Shown here one piece after another: positions 8,693-17,552 of a stretch of DNA of 64,000 nt. The position numbers and the translations under genes were made by a program. The DNA is from Bacteroidota bacterium (GTDB lineage: Bacteria; Bacteroidota; Bacteroidia; Chitinophagales; Chitinophagaceae). Position 1 is the first letter of the stretch. The number at the start of each line of letters is the position of its first letter. The DNA lies in assembly GCA_018266455.1 (NCBI GenBank), contig JAFEAJ010000022.1, positions 124,001 through 188,000 on the forward strand, written 5' to 3'. A model generated the notes under the pieces. That model ran no database searches and was not told where the DNA came from. It saw only the letters and a list, made by a program, of their open reading frames with translations.

Positions 8693-9775
8693 ATGGAATG
8701 GATCAATATACTCAAATGCCCCATCACCGGGAAAGATTTAAAGGCATTGTCGCAAGAAGAAATTTCTTTCCTGAACCAAAAAATTGCAGATGGCAGGGTT
8801 TTCCAGGCCGATGGCAATCCTTTTACAGAAAATATCCTCCAGGGACTGGTTACTGTTGACGGCGCCTATATTTATCCCATCATCAATGACATCATCCTGC
8901 TGTTGCGCGACCTTGCTGTTGTTGATTCAAAAGAAAAAGTTATTCAAGATACCATCAGCGCCGATAAAAAACTGGTACAGGATTTTTATAACAAACGTGG
9001 CTGGCGCACTGATGAAGCAGGCAACTATGAAGATGCCGTGATTTTTGAAGACCTTCGGGACGTGTCGAAAGAATATGTAAAAAAATGCCACGATCGTGTT
9101 TGCCGCTTTCTGAACCCAACAGGAACTTACATGCTAGACGCGGCTTCCGGTGCGCTGCAGTACGATGATTATTTGCAATATTCGGCAAATTATAAATACC
9201 GGGTTTGTGTCGACCTGTCGTTCCAGGCCTTGAGCGAAGTGAAAAAGAAGCTGGGAAATAAGGCATTGTGTGTGTTGTGCGATATGACTAAAATGCCTTT
9301 TAAAGATGATGTGATGGATGGCTTTGTTTCACTGAACACCATTTACCATATTCCTAAAGATGAACAGGCAACAGCGATCAAAGAATTGTACCGCTTACTG
9401 GCAAAAAATGGGAAGGGCGTTGTTGTATATGAATGGTATAAGCATTCTGCCTGGATGAATTTCTGGCTGCTCCCTTTCCGTGGCATTCTTTTTATAAACA
9501 ACCGCATTGCTGATGTGCTCAGGAAAATAAGCGGCTCAAAAAAGCAGCATAAAATGCTTTATTTTTATGCACACAATTACGAATATTTCAAAAGCAATCT
9601 TCCCCCTTTCAAGGTAAGGGCTTGGCGTTCTGTCAGCGTTCCGTTCATGAAAGGTTATATTCACTCCTGGCTTTTTGGAAAACAGGTCTTGAACTGGCTT
9701 TACAACAAAGAAGAAAAGGAGCCTGAAAAATGCGGGCTTAAAGGCGAATACCCTATGCTGGTGTTTGAGAAATAG
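8693..9775 (+). CDS. Class I SAM-dependent methyltransferase with Trm112-like N-terminus
   Basis: The start at 8693 gives 360 residues. The first about 75 residues resemble the Trm112-like domain (NILKCPITGKDLKAL, then ENILQGLVTVDGAYIYPIINDII), but only one cysteine remains where zinc-binding members have four. A Rossmann-type methyltransferase domain follows: LDAASGALQ is motif I (about 146), CVDLSFQAL motif II, and MTKMPFKDDVMDGFVSLN motif IV. The substrate is unknown. Such proteins in Bacteroidota often modify lipids, quinones or glycans, but no neighbour points to a pathway. Confidence 0.8.
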   Translation: MEWINILKCPITGKDLKALSQEEISFLNQKIADGRVFQADGNPFTENILQGLVTVDGAYIYPIINDIILLLRDLAVVDSKEKVIQDTISADKKLVQDFYNKRGWRTDEAGNYEDAVIFEDLRDVSKEYVKKCHDRVCRFLNPTGTYMLDAASGALQYDDYLQYSANYKYRVCVDLSFQALSEVKKKLGNKALCVLCDMTKMPFKDDVMDGFVSLNTIYHIPKDEQATAIKELYRLLAKNGKGVVVYEWYKHSAWMNFWLLPFRGILFINNRIADVLRKISGSKKQHKMLYFYAHNYEYFKSNLPPFKVRAWRSVSVPFMKGYIHSWLFGKQVLNWLYNKEEKEPEKCGLKGEYPMLVFEK

Positions 9776-9907
9776 TTTTGTTATTGAGTGCGCTATGAAT
9801 TATATCCTGAAATTTCCGACGAAAGCATCTATTCTTTGTGTACATTATCACATTTTATCATTCAGCAGTTGGCGAGCCTATGCTAAAATTTTTTTAAAAG
9901 GGATCCT

Positions 9908-11620
9908 TTATAGGTTTCCTTTTTTCAATTCGCTCACTGCATAATCACAGGCCCGTGCAGTAAGGGCCATGTAAGTAAGCGAAGGGTTCTGGCATGCAGC
10001 AGATGTCATACAGCTCCCGTCAGTGATAAAAATATTTTTCACGTCGTGCATTTGGTTATAGGCATTCAGTACTGAAGTTTTTGCATCTTTGCCCATCCTG
10101 GCTGTTCCCATTTCATGAACGGCTGTCCCACCCGGCTGGTTATAATCGAAAGGGTGAATGTTTTTAAATCCCGAAGCATGCAACATTTCAGCGGCGCTTT
10201 CCTGCACATCTTTTTTCATCGCTTTCTCATTTTCGTGATATTGGAAATCTATTCTTACTAATGGCAGCCCCCAATTGTCTTTCCTGTTTTGGTCGAGCGT
10301 GACTTTATTTTCAAAGTAAGGCAGGGTTTCGCCCCATGCACCGAGCCACATTGTCCAGGGGCCTGGGCGCAAAATTTTACTTTTAAAATCAACCCCAAAA
10401 CCTTCTACCTGGCTTTGTTGGGCCCACTCCATCCTGTTCCCGATTCCCTGGTACCCAAACCCCCGTATATAATCCTTCCTTTTTGTTTTCTCATCAATAT
10501 TCCTGAACCTGGGAATGTAAATACCCGTTGGCCGCCTGCCAAAATAGTATTCATCTTCAAAACCCGGGTAATCACCGGTAGCGCCAACCCCAATAAAATG
10601 ATCCATCAGGTTGTGGCCGATTTGCCCGCTCGAATTGCCAAGCCCCTGGGGAAACACCGGTGAAACAGAATTCAACAAAATAGCGGCCGTGGCTATAGTT
10701 GAAGCATTCAAAAAAATAATCCTTGAAAAGTATTCTGTAATTTTCTTCGTGTGGGCATCCATTACCCTTACCCCAGCAGCCCTGTTTTTTTGTTCATCGA
10801 AGATCACTTCCATTACTATAGAATCAGGAAGCAATGTCATATTCCCCGTTGCAGCCGCAGCAGGAAGTGTTGCTGCATTGCTGCAAAAATAACCGCCGAA
10901 CGGGCAGCCCCTGTCGCAAAGGTTCCTTAATTGGCATGGCCCTCTGCCGTTCCATCCTTTAGTAAGGTTTGCAACACGGCCAATAGTAACGATCCTGTCA
11001 TCAAAATGAGATTTTACTTGTGCCGAAAAATAATCTTCAATACATGTCATTTCCATAGGGGGCAAAAATTGGCCATCTGGCAAATGTGGCAAGCCTTCAG
11101 CCCTGCCGCTTATCCCCGCAAAATTCTCCACATAATCATACCAGGTTGCAATATCCCTGTACCGAATTGGCCAGTCCACTGCAATGCCATCTTTTGCATT
11201 GGCCTCAAAATCCAAATCGCTCAGGCGGTAGCATTGCCTTCCCCAGGTAAGCGAGCGCCCCCCAACCTGGTATCCCCTGATCCAGGCAAAGGGGTTTTCC
11301 TGGATATAAGGGTGCTCTTTATCGCTCACAAAAAAATGTTTGCTTGCTTCATTATATACTTTGCTTTGAACAGGATTTTCTTCCTGGTCTTTGATACTAT
11401 TATGTAAGTGATGTGGAAATTGCCATGCGGGCATGAAAGCAGTGGTATAATCTTTTATATGTTCTACATTGCGGCCGCGCTCAAGCACTAAGGTCTTTAG
11501 TCCTTTTTGGCATAATTCTTTTGCGGCCCACCCGCCGCTTATCCCCGACCCTACCACTATTGCATCGAAATTGTGCTGCTGCGCTGGCGTGTTCTGGTTT
11601 CCTTGTTTCGGATCGCCCAT
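9908..11620 (-). CDS. GMC-family oxidoreductase (large subunit)
   Basis: This 570-residue flavoprotein resembles the large subunit of FAD-dependent gluconate/sorbitol dehydrogenases. The FAD-binding motif VGSGISGG lies at residues 23-30, followed by LVLERGRN. A CDRGCPFGGYFCSNAA segment (about 233) carries three cysteines. The C-terminal GMC domain contains HEMGTARMG and the active-site region SAACQNPS. There is no signal peptide, so export probably depends on the Tat signal of the small subunit encoded 10 bases upstream. The electron acceptor is unclear because no c-type cytochrome gene is adjacent. The sugar or polyol substrate cannot be deduced. Confidence 0.9.
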   Translation of the reverse strand: MGDPKQGNQNTPAQQHNFDAIVVGSGISGGWAAKELCQKGLKTLVLERGRNVEHIKDYTTAFMPAWQFPHHLHNSIKDQEENPVQSKVYNEASKHFFVSDKEHPYIQENPFAWIRGYQVGGRSLTWGRQCYRLSDLDFEANAKDGIAVDWPIRYRDIATWYDYVENFAGISGRAEGLPHLPDGQFLPPMEMTCIEDYFSAQVKSHFDDRIVTIGRVANLTKGWNGRGPCQLRNLCDRGCPFGGYFCSNAATLPAAAATGNMTLLPDSIVMEVIFDEQKNRAAGVRVMDAHTKKITEYFSRIIFLNASTIATAAILLNSVSPVFPQGLGNSSGQIGHNLMDHFIGVGATGDYPGFEDEYYFGRRPTGIYIPRFRNIDEKTKRKDYIRGFGYQGIGNRMEWAQQSQVEGFGVDFKSKILRPGPWTMWLGAWGETLPYFENKVTLDQNRKDNWGLPLVRIDFQYHENEKAMKKDVQESAAEMLHASGFKNIHPFDYNQPGGTAVHEMGTARMGKDAKTSVLNAYNQMHDVKNIFITDGSCMTSAACQNPSLTYMALTARACDYAVSELKKGNL

Positions 11621-11630
11621 GATTGTTTGT

Positions 11631-12209
11631 TTAACGAGTGGCCCATGATTTCTGGCCTGGTTGCAATGGCATGCAGCCTATGAATTTTCCCGGTATCAAA
11701 GAATAGTTCAGGCCTTTTGTAGCCCCTGCTTCGGAGGTGCAATAACCCAGGACTGTGAGGTTTTTTAAAGTTTCAAAAAAAGATTTGCCAAAAAAATTAT
11801 TTTCAATTTTTCCCATTATCCCTCCGTACGATTTTCCCCGTTCTTCAAAATGTACCATTGTTTGATGTTTTTGACCCGGTTCGCATTTTTCAAATGATTT
11901 TCCGAAAGAAGAATGGCAATAGCGTTCCAGTTCCTTTAGCCCGTCAATAAATTTATTTTGAGCTTTTCTTTCAGTACAGTCTTTTATCATCACAATAATA
12001 AAGCTCCCCGCATCAGCATCTTTTGCGCCGGGAGCATCAGCCGTACCAGGAATGATGGCTTCAGCAAGTGCAGCAACCAAAACCTTGTGTTTTTCCAGGT
12101 AATCAAAGTCAGGGCCTTTTGTCCAGTCCCACCACTTGTAACCTGAATAACCAGTTATTGCCCCGCCAGTGATCATCAATATCCTCCCTATGGCTTTTCT
12201 GCGCTTCAT
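11631..12209 (-). CDS. Gluconate 2-dehydrogenase subunit 3 family protein
   Basis: This 192-residue small subunit is expected to pair with the GMC oxidoreductase that begins 10 bases downstream. The N-terminus MKRRKAIGRILMITGGAITG is Tat-like, with an RR-x-x pair before a hydrophobic stretch. That fits a chaperone-like subunit which carries the folded flavoprotein across the membrane. The conserved LVAALAEAIIPGTADAPGAKDA segment (about 45-66) is the family hallmark. The gene pair is a usual arrangement in Bacteroidota. A -7 promoter motif ends just before the start codon. Confidence 0.88.
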   Translation of the reverse strand: MKRRKAIGRILMITGGAITGYSGYKWWDWTKGPDFDYLEKHKVLVAALAEAIIPGTADAPGAKDADAGSFIIVMIKDCTERKAQNKFIDGLKELERYCHSSFGKSFEKCEPGQKHQTMVHFEERGKSYGGIMGKIENNFFGKSFFETLKNLTVLGYCTSEAGATKGLNYSLIPGKFIGCMPLQPGQKSWATR

Positions 12210-12213
12210 GGTT

Positions 12214-12221
12214 CAAATTTA
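12214..12221 (-). promoter_or_regulatory. -7 promoter element almost touching the subunit 3 start
   Basis: TAAATTTG on the minus strand fits TAnnTTTG exactly. Only four bases separate it from the ATG at 12209, so transcription from here would start at or near the start codon and give a leaderless or nearly leaderless mRNA. Confidence 0.4.
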
Positions 12222-12302
12222 ACTGCATAAAAATAACAAGAATGTGCGAATGTGAAAACTTGCCGATATGGAGATAAAGGAATAAAAAATACTCGATGGC
12301 TG

Positions 12303-12707
12303 CTATTGAACACCATTTTTATCTACAGCCAGGACGCTTTTTGCGCCAAGGTCCCGTGCAACACGCATTACTGCCACCACATCTTCTACAGGAACTGATT
12401 TGTCTGCATTGATCACCACGGCTGGCTGATCAGGTTCTTTGGCAAGAAATGGCTGCAGCCTGGCTTTCAATTCATCTAACGAAACTTTTGTTGTACCTAC
12501 ATAAAATTGTTTGTCCGCGTCAATAGAAACGACTACAGTTTGCTTTGACTTGGTATCGCTTTTGGATTTAGGCTGGGAAAGTTTTATCACATTGGGGTTA
12601 GCCAGTGTTGAAACAATCAAAAAGAACAAAAGCAAAATGAACAGGATATCGTTCAATGGGCCTGTATGCACTTCGCCTTCGTCTTTATGCCTTTTTCTTA
12701 AATTCAT
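12303..12707 (-). CDS. exbD: ExbD/TolR-type biopolymer transport protein
   Basis: The 134-residue protein has a short cytoplasmic tail rich in charge (RKRHKDEGEVHTG). One transmembrane helix follows at about 22-42 (LNDILFILLLFFLIVSTL), with the proton-path aspartate in PLNDILF at its start. The rest is a periplasmic domain ending DLGAKSVLAVDKNGVQ. With ExbB, 28 bases upstream, it forms the proton-driven motor that energises TonB-dependent outer-membrane transport. No tonB gene is next to it, which is common in this phylum. Confidence 0.92.
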   Translation of the reverse strand: MNLRKRHKDEGEVHTGPLNDILFILLLFFLIVSTLANPNVIKLSQPKSKSDTKSKQTVVVSIDADKQFYVGTTKVSLDELKARLQPFLAKEPDQPAVVINADKSVPVEDVVAVMRVARDLGAKSVLAVDKNGVQ

Positions 12708-12735
12708 ATTGATCAGCTTTTCAACTTACCCCCAC

Positions 12736-13440
12736 TCATCTTGTGGGCTCCTGTAAAATATCAATAAATTCGGCGCTTGCCGCTTCCATTTTGTTGGTTG
12801 CTTTATCAATTTGTGAGTTTAGGTAACGGTAACCCACATACGCAATAATACCGATAATCAATCCTGATGCCGATGAAATCATTTTCACATAAATACCACC
12901 AGCAATATTGGAAATGCTGTACTCGCCAGTAGAAGCAATATTGTAAAACAGCTCGAACATGCCCACAATGGTGCCAAGAAAGCCAAATAAAGGCGCTATG
13001 TATCCAATTACGGAAAGGATAGATACGTTCCGTTCCATTTTGTACAGTTCAAGCTTGCCCACATTTTCCATGTTCCGTTCTATGGCATCAATTGGCTTTC
13101 CTATGCGCTGAATACCTTTGTCAATGATCCTGGCAATGGCATTATTGGTATTCTTCGCAAGGCTCCTGGCCGCAGTAACATTTCCAGATACGATATGGTC
13201 CCGGATAATGTTCATGAAATTATCATCAGACTTAGCTGCTTTGCTGATGGCCATTGCCCTTTCAAAAAAGAAAAAAATGGCGATCACCAATAATATGGCA
13301 AGCGGGACCATGAGCGGGCCGCCAAGAAATAATATATCCCATAAACTTTGTTTCTGCTGTCCTGTTGATAAAGCTAACCGGGCTAAGCTGTCTTTGATTT
13401 TTGCTGAATCCAGGATTACCTGAAGGAAATAAAGATGCAT
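12736..13440 (-). CDS. exbB: MotA/TolQ/ExbB proton channel protein
   Basis: This 234-residue inner-membrane protein has three transmembrane helices. One is at about 40-63 (PLMVPLAILLVIAIFFFFERAM), and two more are in the C-terminal half (ISVIGYIAPLFGFLGTIVGMFELF and ISSASGLIIGIIAYVGY). The GFLGTIVGM motif of the channel family is clear. It partners with ExbD, encoded immediately downstream. The N-terminal about 30 residues before the first helix are polar and precede an LWDILFLGGP turn, usual for this family. The start is uncertain by a few codons. Confidence 0.92.
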   Translation of the reverse strand: MHLYFLQVILDSAKIKDSLARLALSTGQQKQSLWDILFLGGPLMVPLAILLVIAIFFFFERAMAISKAAKSDDNFMNIIRDHIVSGNVTAARSLAKNTNNAIARIIDKGIQRIGKPIDAIERNMENVGKLELYKMERNVSILSVIGYIAPLFGFLGTIVGMFELFYNIASTGEYSISNIAGGIYVKMISSASGLIIGIIAYVGYRYLNSQIDKATNKMEAASAEFIDILQEPTR

Positions 13441-13575
13441 TCCTGAGTTGGGTTTTAAAAGTAAAAATAAAGATTATGGCTTATACTGCCTTACCCCTCC
13501 CCGTATTTTTTAACAAAATGCTAAAGTAGCACGAATCGTTATGCAATAATTTTCATGGCTAACACTTTTTGGCCC

Positions 13576-13610
13576 ACAAAAAAGCCCTCCCGAGCCATCA
13601 GGAAGGCTTT
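13576..13610 (-). terminator. Intrinsic terminator of the outer-membrane barrel gene
   Basis: On the minus strand AAAGCCTTCC and GGAGGGCTTT form a 10-pair stem (one G-U) around a 10-base loop, followed by TTTTTTG. It lies 20-55 bases past the stop codon of the barrel gene and separates it from exbB. Confidence 0.85.
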
Positions 13611-13631
13611 ATCTGTTAACCGTCTCCCTAA

Positions 13632-14237
13632 TTATATTATCTTAATGCCAACGTACGCCTGGGCGCCATGGTTTTTCCAGGCATTGCTATTAGGCAAATC
13701 AGATATGTTGTTTAAACCTACAACATACCTTGCTCCTAATTTAATCCATGCCAGGTTCAATTGAACGCCGCCAACCATAGAAAAATCCCCTTTTTTGAAA
13801 GCATTCTTAGTGTTGTTGTAAAATGTCTGCGATTCATTAATCAATATGCCAAATTGCGGCCCTACCTGAAAGGTTATAATTTTTGAAGGAGAAATATTCA
13901 ACAACAATGGAACCGTTAAATAATTCAAGCTGATATTTTTCCCGGGCCACAAACTATCATAAATCGCATTTGCATTGTCCGAAGTTCTTGTCTGGTACTC
14001 ATTCCACATCACCTCAGGCTGAATGCCAACATGCTTGCTTAAATTAAGTATGGCAAAGCCACCAAGGTTATATCCAAATTGAAACTGGTTGTTCAAAGCC
14101 TGGCTGTAGGTGCCTCCCTGGTCCTGCACATTAAAGAAATTCACTCCTCCTTTTACCCCCAACTGAAATTTTTGAGCGCTGGCGCTTGCAATGGAAATAA
14201 TCATTAATGCTATCGAAAAAATAATTGGCTTTTTCAT
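13632..14237 (-). CDS. Outer-membrane beta-barrel protein (OMP_b-brl_2-like)
   Basis: The 201-residue protein has a clear signal peptide (MKKPIIFSIALMIISIASASAQ). Alternating amphipathic strands begin FQLGVKGGVNFFNVQD and end AQAYVGIKII, as in the small eight-stranded barrel family common in Bacteroidota. The function is unknown; members are often stress-induced structural porins or adhesin-like proteins. It is monocistronic, with its own terminator and an AT-rich upstream region of about 400 bases. Confidence 0.85.
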   Translation of the reverse strand: MKKPIIFSIALMIISIASASAQKFQLGVKGGVNFFNVQDQGGTYSQALNNQFQFGYNLGGFAILNLSKHVGIQPEVMWNEYQTRTSDNANAIYDSLWPGKNISLNYLTVPLLLNISPSKIITFQVGPQFGILINESQTFYNNTKNAFKKGDFSMVGGVQLNLAWIKLGARYVVGLNNISDLPNSNAWKNHGAQAYVGIKII

Positions 14238-14656
14238 GTTTGTTGTTTTTGTTCTTCTTTAAAATAAAAAAAATCTGTCGATAAAAGATGTGTGAAAGTT
14301 TTTAAAGATTTAATCCATGCAATTGTTTTTTTAGCTGTGACCGCTTTTAAAAAATTGAAATGCCAAAATTATTCCAGTTTATTTTCAACGCGCCATTAAA
14401 CCGATTAATTGCATTAAATCTATTAATGATTCGTTAATAGCACCAAATAAAGAGTAAAACATTCGCAAGCTACATCCATAGCCTGCGCTGATTGACATAG
14501 ATTGCCCTTTTCAAAAAAAACCATAAAACCCATTGACTGATCAAAAAGAAAATTGTTTAACACGGGGAGCAAAACACATCTCCGAAATGCAATTTTGCAG
14601 TGCAGGGCAAAACTGCAACTTGGGCTATCTGCTTTTTGACAGGTTTATCAATAAAC
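14238..14656. other. AT-rich intergenic region
   Basis: About 420 bases lie between the barrel gene and the phosphoesterase gene. No convincing gene, tRNA or terminator is visible. The part next to 14237 probably contains the barrel promoter, but no exact TAnnTTTG match was found. Confidence 0.5.
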
Positions 14657-15919
14657 CTACACCAGTTCGATCACTGTTATTTCTGGCAATATCCCTACCC
14701 TTCCCGGGTAGCCTATAAAGCCATACCCACGATTTACATATAATTTTTGTTTGCCCTGCTCATAGAGGCCTGCCCATTCTTTATAAATATATTCAACAGG
14801 GCTCCATTTAAAGCCGGGCACTTCAACCCCAAACTGCATGCCGTGAGTGTGGCCGGCAAGCGACAAATCAATATCAGGATATTTAGGCACCACTTCAAAA
14901 TCCCAGTGGCTGGGGTCATGGCTCATTAAAATTTTAAAAGGGGCACTTTCTGCACCAGCATAAGCTTTGGCAAGGTTGCCATAAGTCTGAAAGCCCCTTC
15001 TGCCACTGATATTCTGCACCCCGATGAGGGCGATATGTTGGCCGCCTTTCTCGAGTTTTATGTTTTCGTCAAGCAACAACTTCCATCCCAGCTCGCCATG
15101 TATTTCTTTTACCCGCTGCAAATTCTTTGCTTTTTCTTCAGCTCTTTCACCTGTCGGGTGGGCTCCGTAGTAGTAATCGCCATAATCATGGTTGCCCAAT
15201 GTAGAATATACGCCCATCGGCGCTTTCAGCCTGTTGAATACGTCCATATAATTCTTCACCTCTGCTGCAAGGTCGTTCACCAGGTCTCCTGTAAATAAAA
15301 TAACATCTGCTTTCTCCTTTAAAATCATATCAACCCCTTTATTCACCGCATGTTTATTAGTGAAAGAACCTGAATGGATATCCGAAACCTGAACAATCTT
15401 CAAGCCTTTGAATGGTGCAGGCAGGTTGCTGAATGCCAGTTGTAAACGGTGCACCTGGTAATTGTATTTATTGGTGAAGCCATATACCAGTGAGGAAAAC
15501 AGCCCGCCGCCGAGGCCCAGCCCAAGCCAGCTCATAAAAACCGAGCGTGTGATGCCTTCTCGATCCAGGCTGCTGCCAGCACCATCTTTAAAAAGCAATT
15601 TGCTGCCCCCCCATTGTGCCAACCTCCTGATATCATCTACCAGGAAAAAAACAGCAGCTAACAGTTTTGCGAAAAACAACCCAAGAATAATGACCAGCAC
15701 ATAATTCCTGATGGCATGGGGCCAGTTTTCAAAACCTGTAAGCGCGATAAGCACCAGTACGAGCACCGCAGCAACAGAAATGCCCCAATAACCGTAGTGG
15801 ACTAGCATCTTCAATTTGTGGGAAGAATTTTGCGTAACCGTTTTCACTGCCTGAAAAACGTAAAAATCAAGCACCAGCATAAGGCCCAATATTGCCCATA
15901 TAAAAACCGAATTTCTCAT
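14657..15919 (-). CDS. Membrane-anchored metallophosphoesterase
   Basis: The 420-residue protein starts with four hydrophobic segments (about 1-140) and continues with a calcineurin-like phosphoesterase domain. All metal motifs are present: VSDIHSG (DxH, about 175), FTGDLVND (GD), LGNHDYG (GNHD), MSHDPSHWD and LAGHTHGMQFG (GHxH). This is the YkuE/YaeI type, some of which act on lipid-linked or UDP-sugar lipid phosphodiesters. The specific substrate is not evident. It is followed after 9 bases upstream by the FMN reductase gene on the same strand, so the two may be cotranscribed. Confidence 0.9.
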   Translation of the reverse strand: MRNSVFIWAILGLMLVLDFYVFQAVKTVTQNSSHKLKMLVHYGYWGISVAAVLVLVLIALTGFENWPHAIRNYVLVIILGLFFAKLLAAVFFLVDDIRRLAQWGGSKLLFKDGAGSSLDREGITRSVFMSWLGLGLGGGLFSSLVYGFTNKYNYQVHRLQLAFSNLPAPFKGLKIVQVSDIHSGSFTNKHAVNKGVDMILKEKADVILFTGDLVNDLAAEVKNYMDVFNRLKAPMGVYSTLGNHDYGDYYYGAHPTGERAEEKAKNLQRVKEIHGELGWKLLLDENIKLEKGGQHIALIGVQNISGRRGFQTYGNLAKAYAGAESAPFKILMSHDPSHWDFEVVPKYPDIDLSLAGHTHGMQFGVEVPGFKWSPVEYIYKEWAGLYEQGKQKLYVNRGYGFIGYPGRVGILPEITVIELV

Positions 15920-15928
15920 TGCCCTATT

Positions 15929-16429
15929 TTAGAATTCAATAAACTCATTTATTTGTTCATTAATAGCTTTCAGCGTAGCGGCATCAGTCAGTTCGCCATT
16001 AGCGCCCATTAATTTGTCCACTATGGAAATAGGCAGTTTATTGGGGTGAACGACTACTTTCATAAAATGCAAAATCGCGGTCAGGTGATCCATTCCGCGC
16101 AAATTGCCAGCCCTGCCTGTTGAAATGCCAGTCAGCAAAGCTTTTTTGCCCCACCAGGTCTTTCTCACATCAGAAATATCGAACATTGCTTTGAGCACTC
16201 CCGGAATGCTTCCATTGTATTCCGGTGAAACAAAAATAAATTTGTGAGAAGGAGCCAGCACCAGGCTTTCCATTTGTGAAAATGCAGGGTTTTTCTCTAA
16301 CACATCCACTCCCTGCAAAGAGATCAACCCTGCATGAATTCCCTTATCCTTAAGCAATTGCTGATAATGTTGCGCTACTTTGATGGTATTGCTGTCGTTC
16401 CTGTTTGTTCCGGAGATGACGGTGTACAT
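15929..16429 (-). CDS. NADPH-dependent FMN reductase family protein
   Basis: The 166-residue flavodoxin-fold protein begins MYTVISGTNRNDSNTIK, the usual phosphate-binding loop of the family. It contains the flavin-contacting motif VSPEYNGSIPGVLK (about 75-88). An upstream in-frame ATG at 16501 would add 24 residues without homologous character, so 16429 is preferred. Members reduce quinones, azo dyes, chromate or free flavins; no choice is possible here. It is divergent from parA. Confidence 0.85.
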   Translation of the reverse strand: MYTVISGTNRNDSNTIKVAQHYQQLLKDKGIHAGLISLQGVDVLEKNPAFSQMESLVLAPSHKFIFVSPEYNGSIPGVLKAMFDISDVRKTWWGKKALLTGISTGRAGNLRGMDHLTAILHFMKVVVHPNKLPISIVDKLMGANGELTDAATLKAINEQINEFIEF

Positions 16430-16613
16430 ATTTCTGCATTGCTTAACGCCAATAAAACCCAAAAGTTCTCGCAATTTATAATGATAGCGTATTTTTGCCA
16501 ACTATCCTTTTTGTTAATAAAATTGGGCAAAACTAAATTTTGCAGTTTTGCTGAATGGGAAGAATTTTAAAGCTGAAGGAGAAAGACCTAAAATAATCGA
16601 AAGGCAGCAAGCG

Positions 16614-16642
16614 CGTGAAAGGCAACATAATACTATTTCACG
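16614..16642. repeat. Inverted repeat upstream of parA
   Basis: CGTGAAA (16614-16620) and TTTCACG (16636-16642) are perfect reverse complements separated by 15 bases, 48 bases before the parA start. The half-sites recall the TTTCACG core of parS, but they are not joined as in a true parS palindrome. It may be an operator for partition-gene autoregulation or a chance hairpin. Confidence 0.35.
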
Positions 16643-16689
16643 GGCTGTTTGATGGCTGTCCAATGAAAACAAAAAACTGAGGATTGAAT

Positions 16690-17490
16690 ATGTCAAGAAT
16701 AATCGGGGTTGCAAACCAAAAAGGGGGTGTAGGCAAAACCACTTCCGCTATTAACCTGGCTGCAAGCCTTGCTGTGCTTGAGTTTAAAACACTTTTGGTG
16801 GATGCCGACCCGCAGGCAAACAGCACTACCGGCATTGGCTTCGATTTGCACAACATCACCCATAGCTTATATGACTGCATGGTAAGCTCAACGCCTGCCA
16901 GGGAGGTGATATTGAAATCAGATATACCCCATCTTGACTTACTGCCTTCGCATATTGACCTGGTTGGCGCCGAAATAGAAATGATCAACTACCCCAACAG
17001 GGAAAATGTGCTAAAAAATATTTTAGGGCCAATCAGGGACAATTACGATTTTATAGTAATCGATTGCTCGCCTTCGCTGGGATTGATAACGGTAAATGCG
17101 CTTGTAGCTGCCGATGCCGTGATCGTTCCCGTGCAAACCGAATTTTTTGCATTGGAGGGCCTCGGCAAACTGCTGAACACCATTAAGATCGTACAAAACA
17201 GGCTGAACCCACAGTTAGCCATTGAAGGAATTTTAATGACAATGTACGATGGCAGGCTGCGATTGTGCAACCAGGTGGTGAGCGAAGTAAGAAAACATTT
17301 TGATGAACTGGTCTTTAACACCATCATTCATCGAAATACCAAAATAAGCGAAGCCCCAAGCGTTGGCAAGCCTGTAATATTGTATGACGCCTACAGCAAA
17401 GGCGCGGCCAACTACCTCAACCTCGCCAAAGAAGTGTTACAGAAAAACAATATGACAAAATTAAAACAGGAAGAAAGGGTGTTTGAATAA
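16690..17490 (+). CDS. parA: ParA/Soj chromosome-partitioning ATPase
   Basis: This 266-residue deviant Walker ATPase drives segregation of the replication-origin region. The motif KGGVGKTT lies at about 11-18 with the signature lysine, and the Walker A' segment is VDADPQANSTTG. The C-terminal region KISEAPSVGKPVILYDAYSKGA is typical of chromosomal Soj proteins. The ATG at 16690 is preferred over a TTG six bases upstream because the sequence GAGGA lies just before it. parB follows 62 bases later, and the order parA-parB-DUF5683-dapB is a recurring chromosomal arrangement in Bacteroidota. Confidence 0.95.
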   Translation: MSRIIGVANQKGGVGKTTSAINLAASLAVLEFKTLLVDADPQANSTTGIGFDLHNITHSLYDCMVSSTPAREVILKSDIPHLDLLPSHIDLVGAEIEMINYPNRENVLKNILGPIRDNYDFIVIDCSPSLGLITVNALVAADAVIVPVQTEFFALEGLGKLLNTIKIVQNRLNPQLAIEGILMTMYDGRLRLCNQVVSEVRKHFDELVFNTIIHRNTKISEAPSVGKPVILYDAYSKGAANYLNLAKEVLQKNNMTKLKQEERVFE

Positions 17491-17552
17491 TGCAAAAGAC
17501 TTAAGGCGCAAGTTTCTAACCGACCTAAACCCCTGGTCTCAAACCTTGACAA

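Noticed and set aside
13632..14237. Could be a virulence porin such as OmpX or Ail
   Set aside because: Only the general small-barrel layout is visible; nothing in the sequence supports a specific virulence role.
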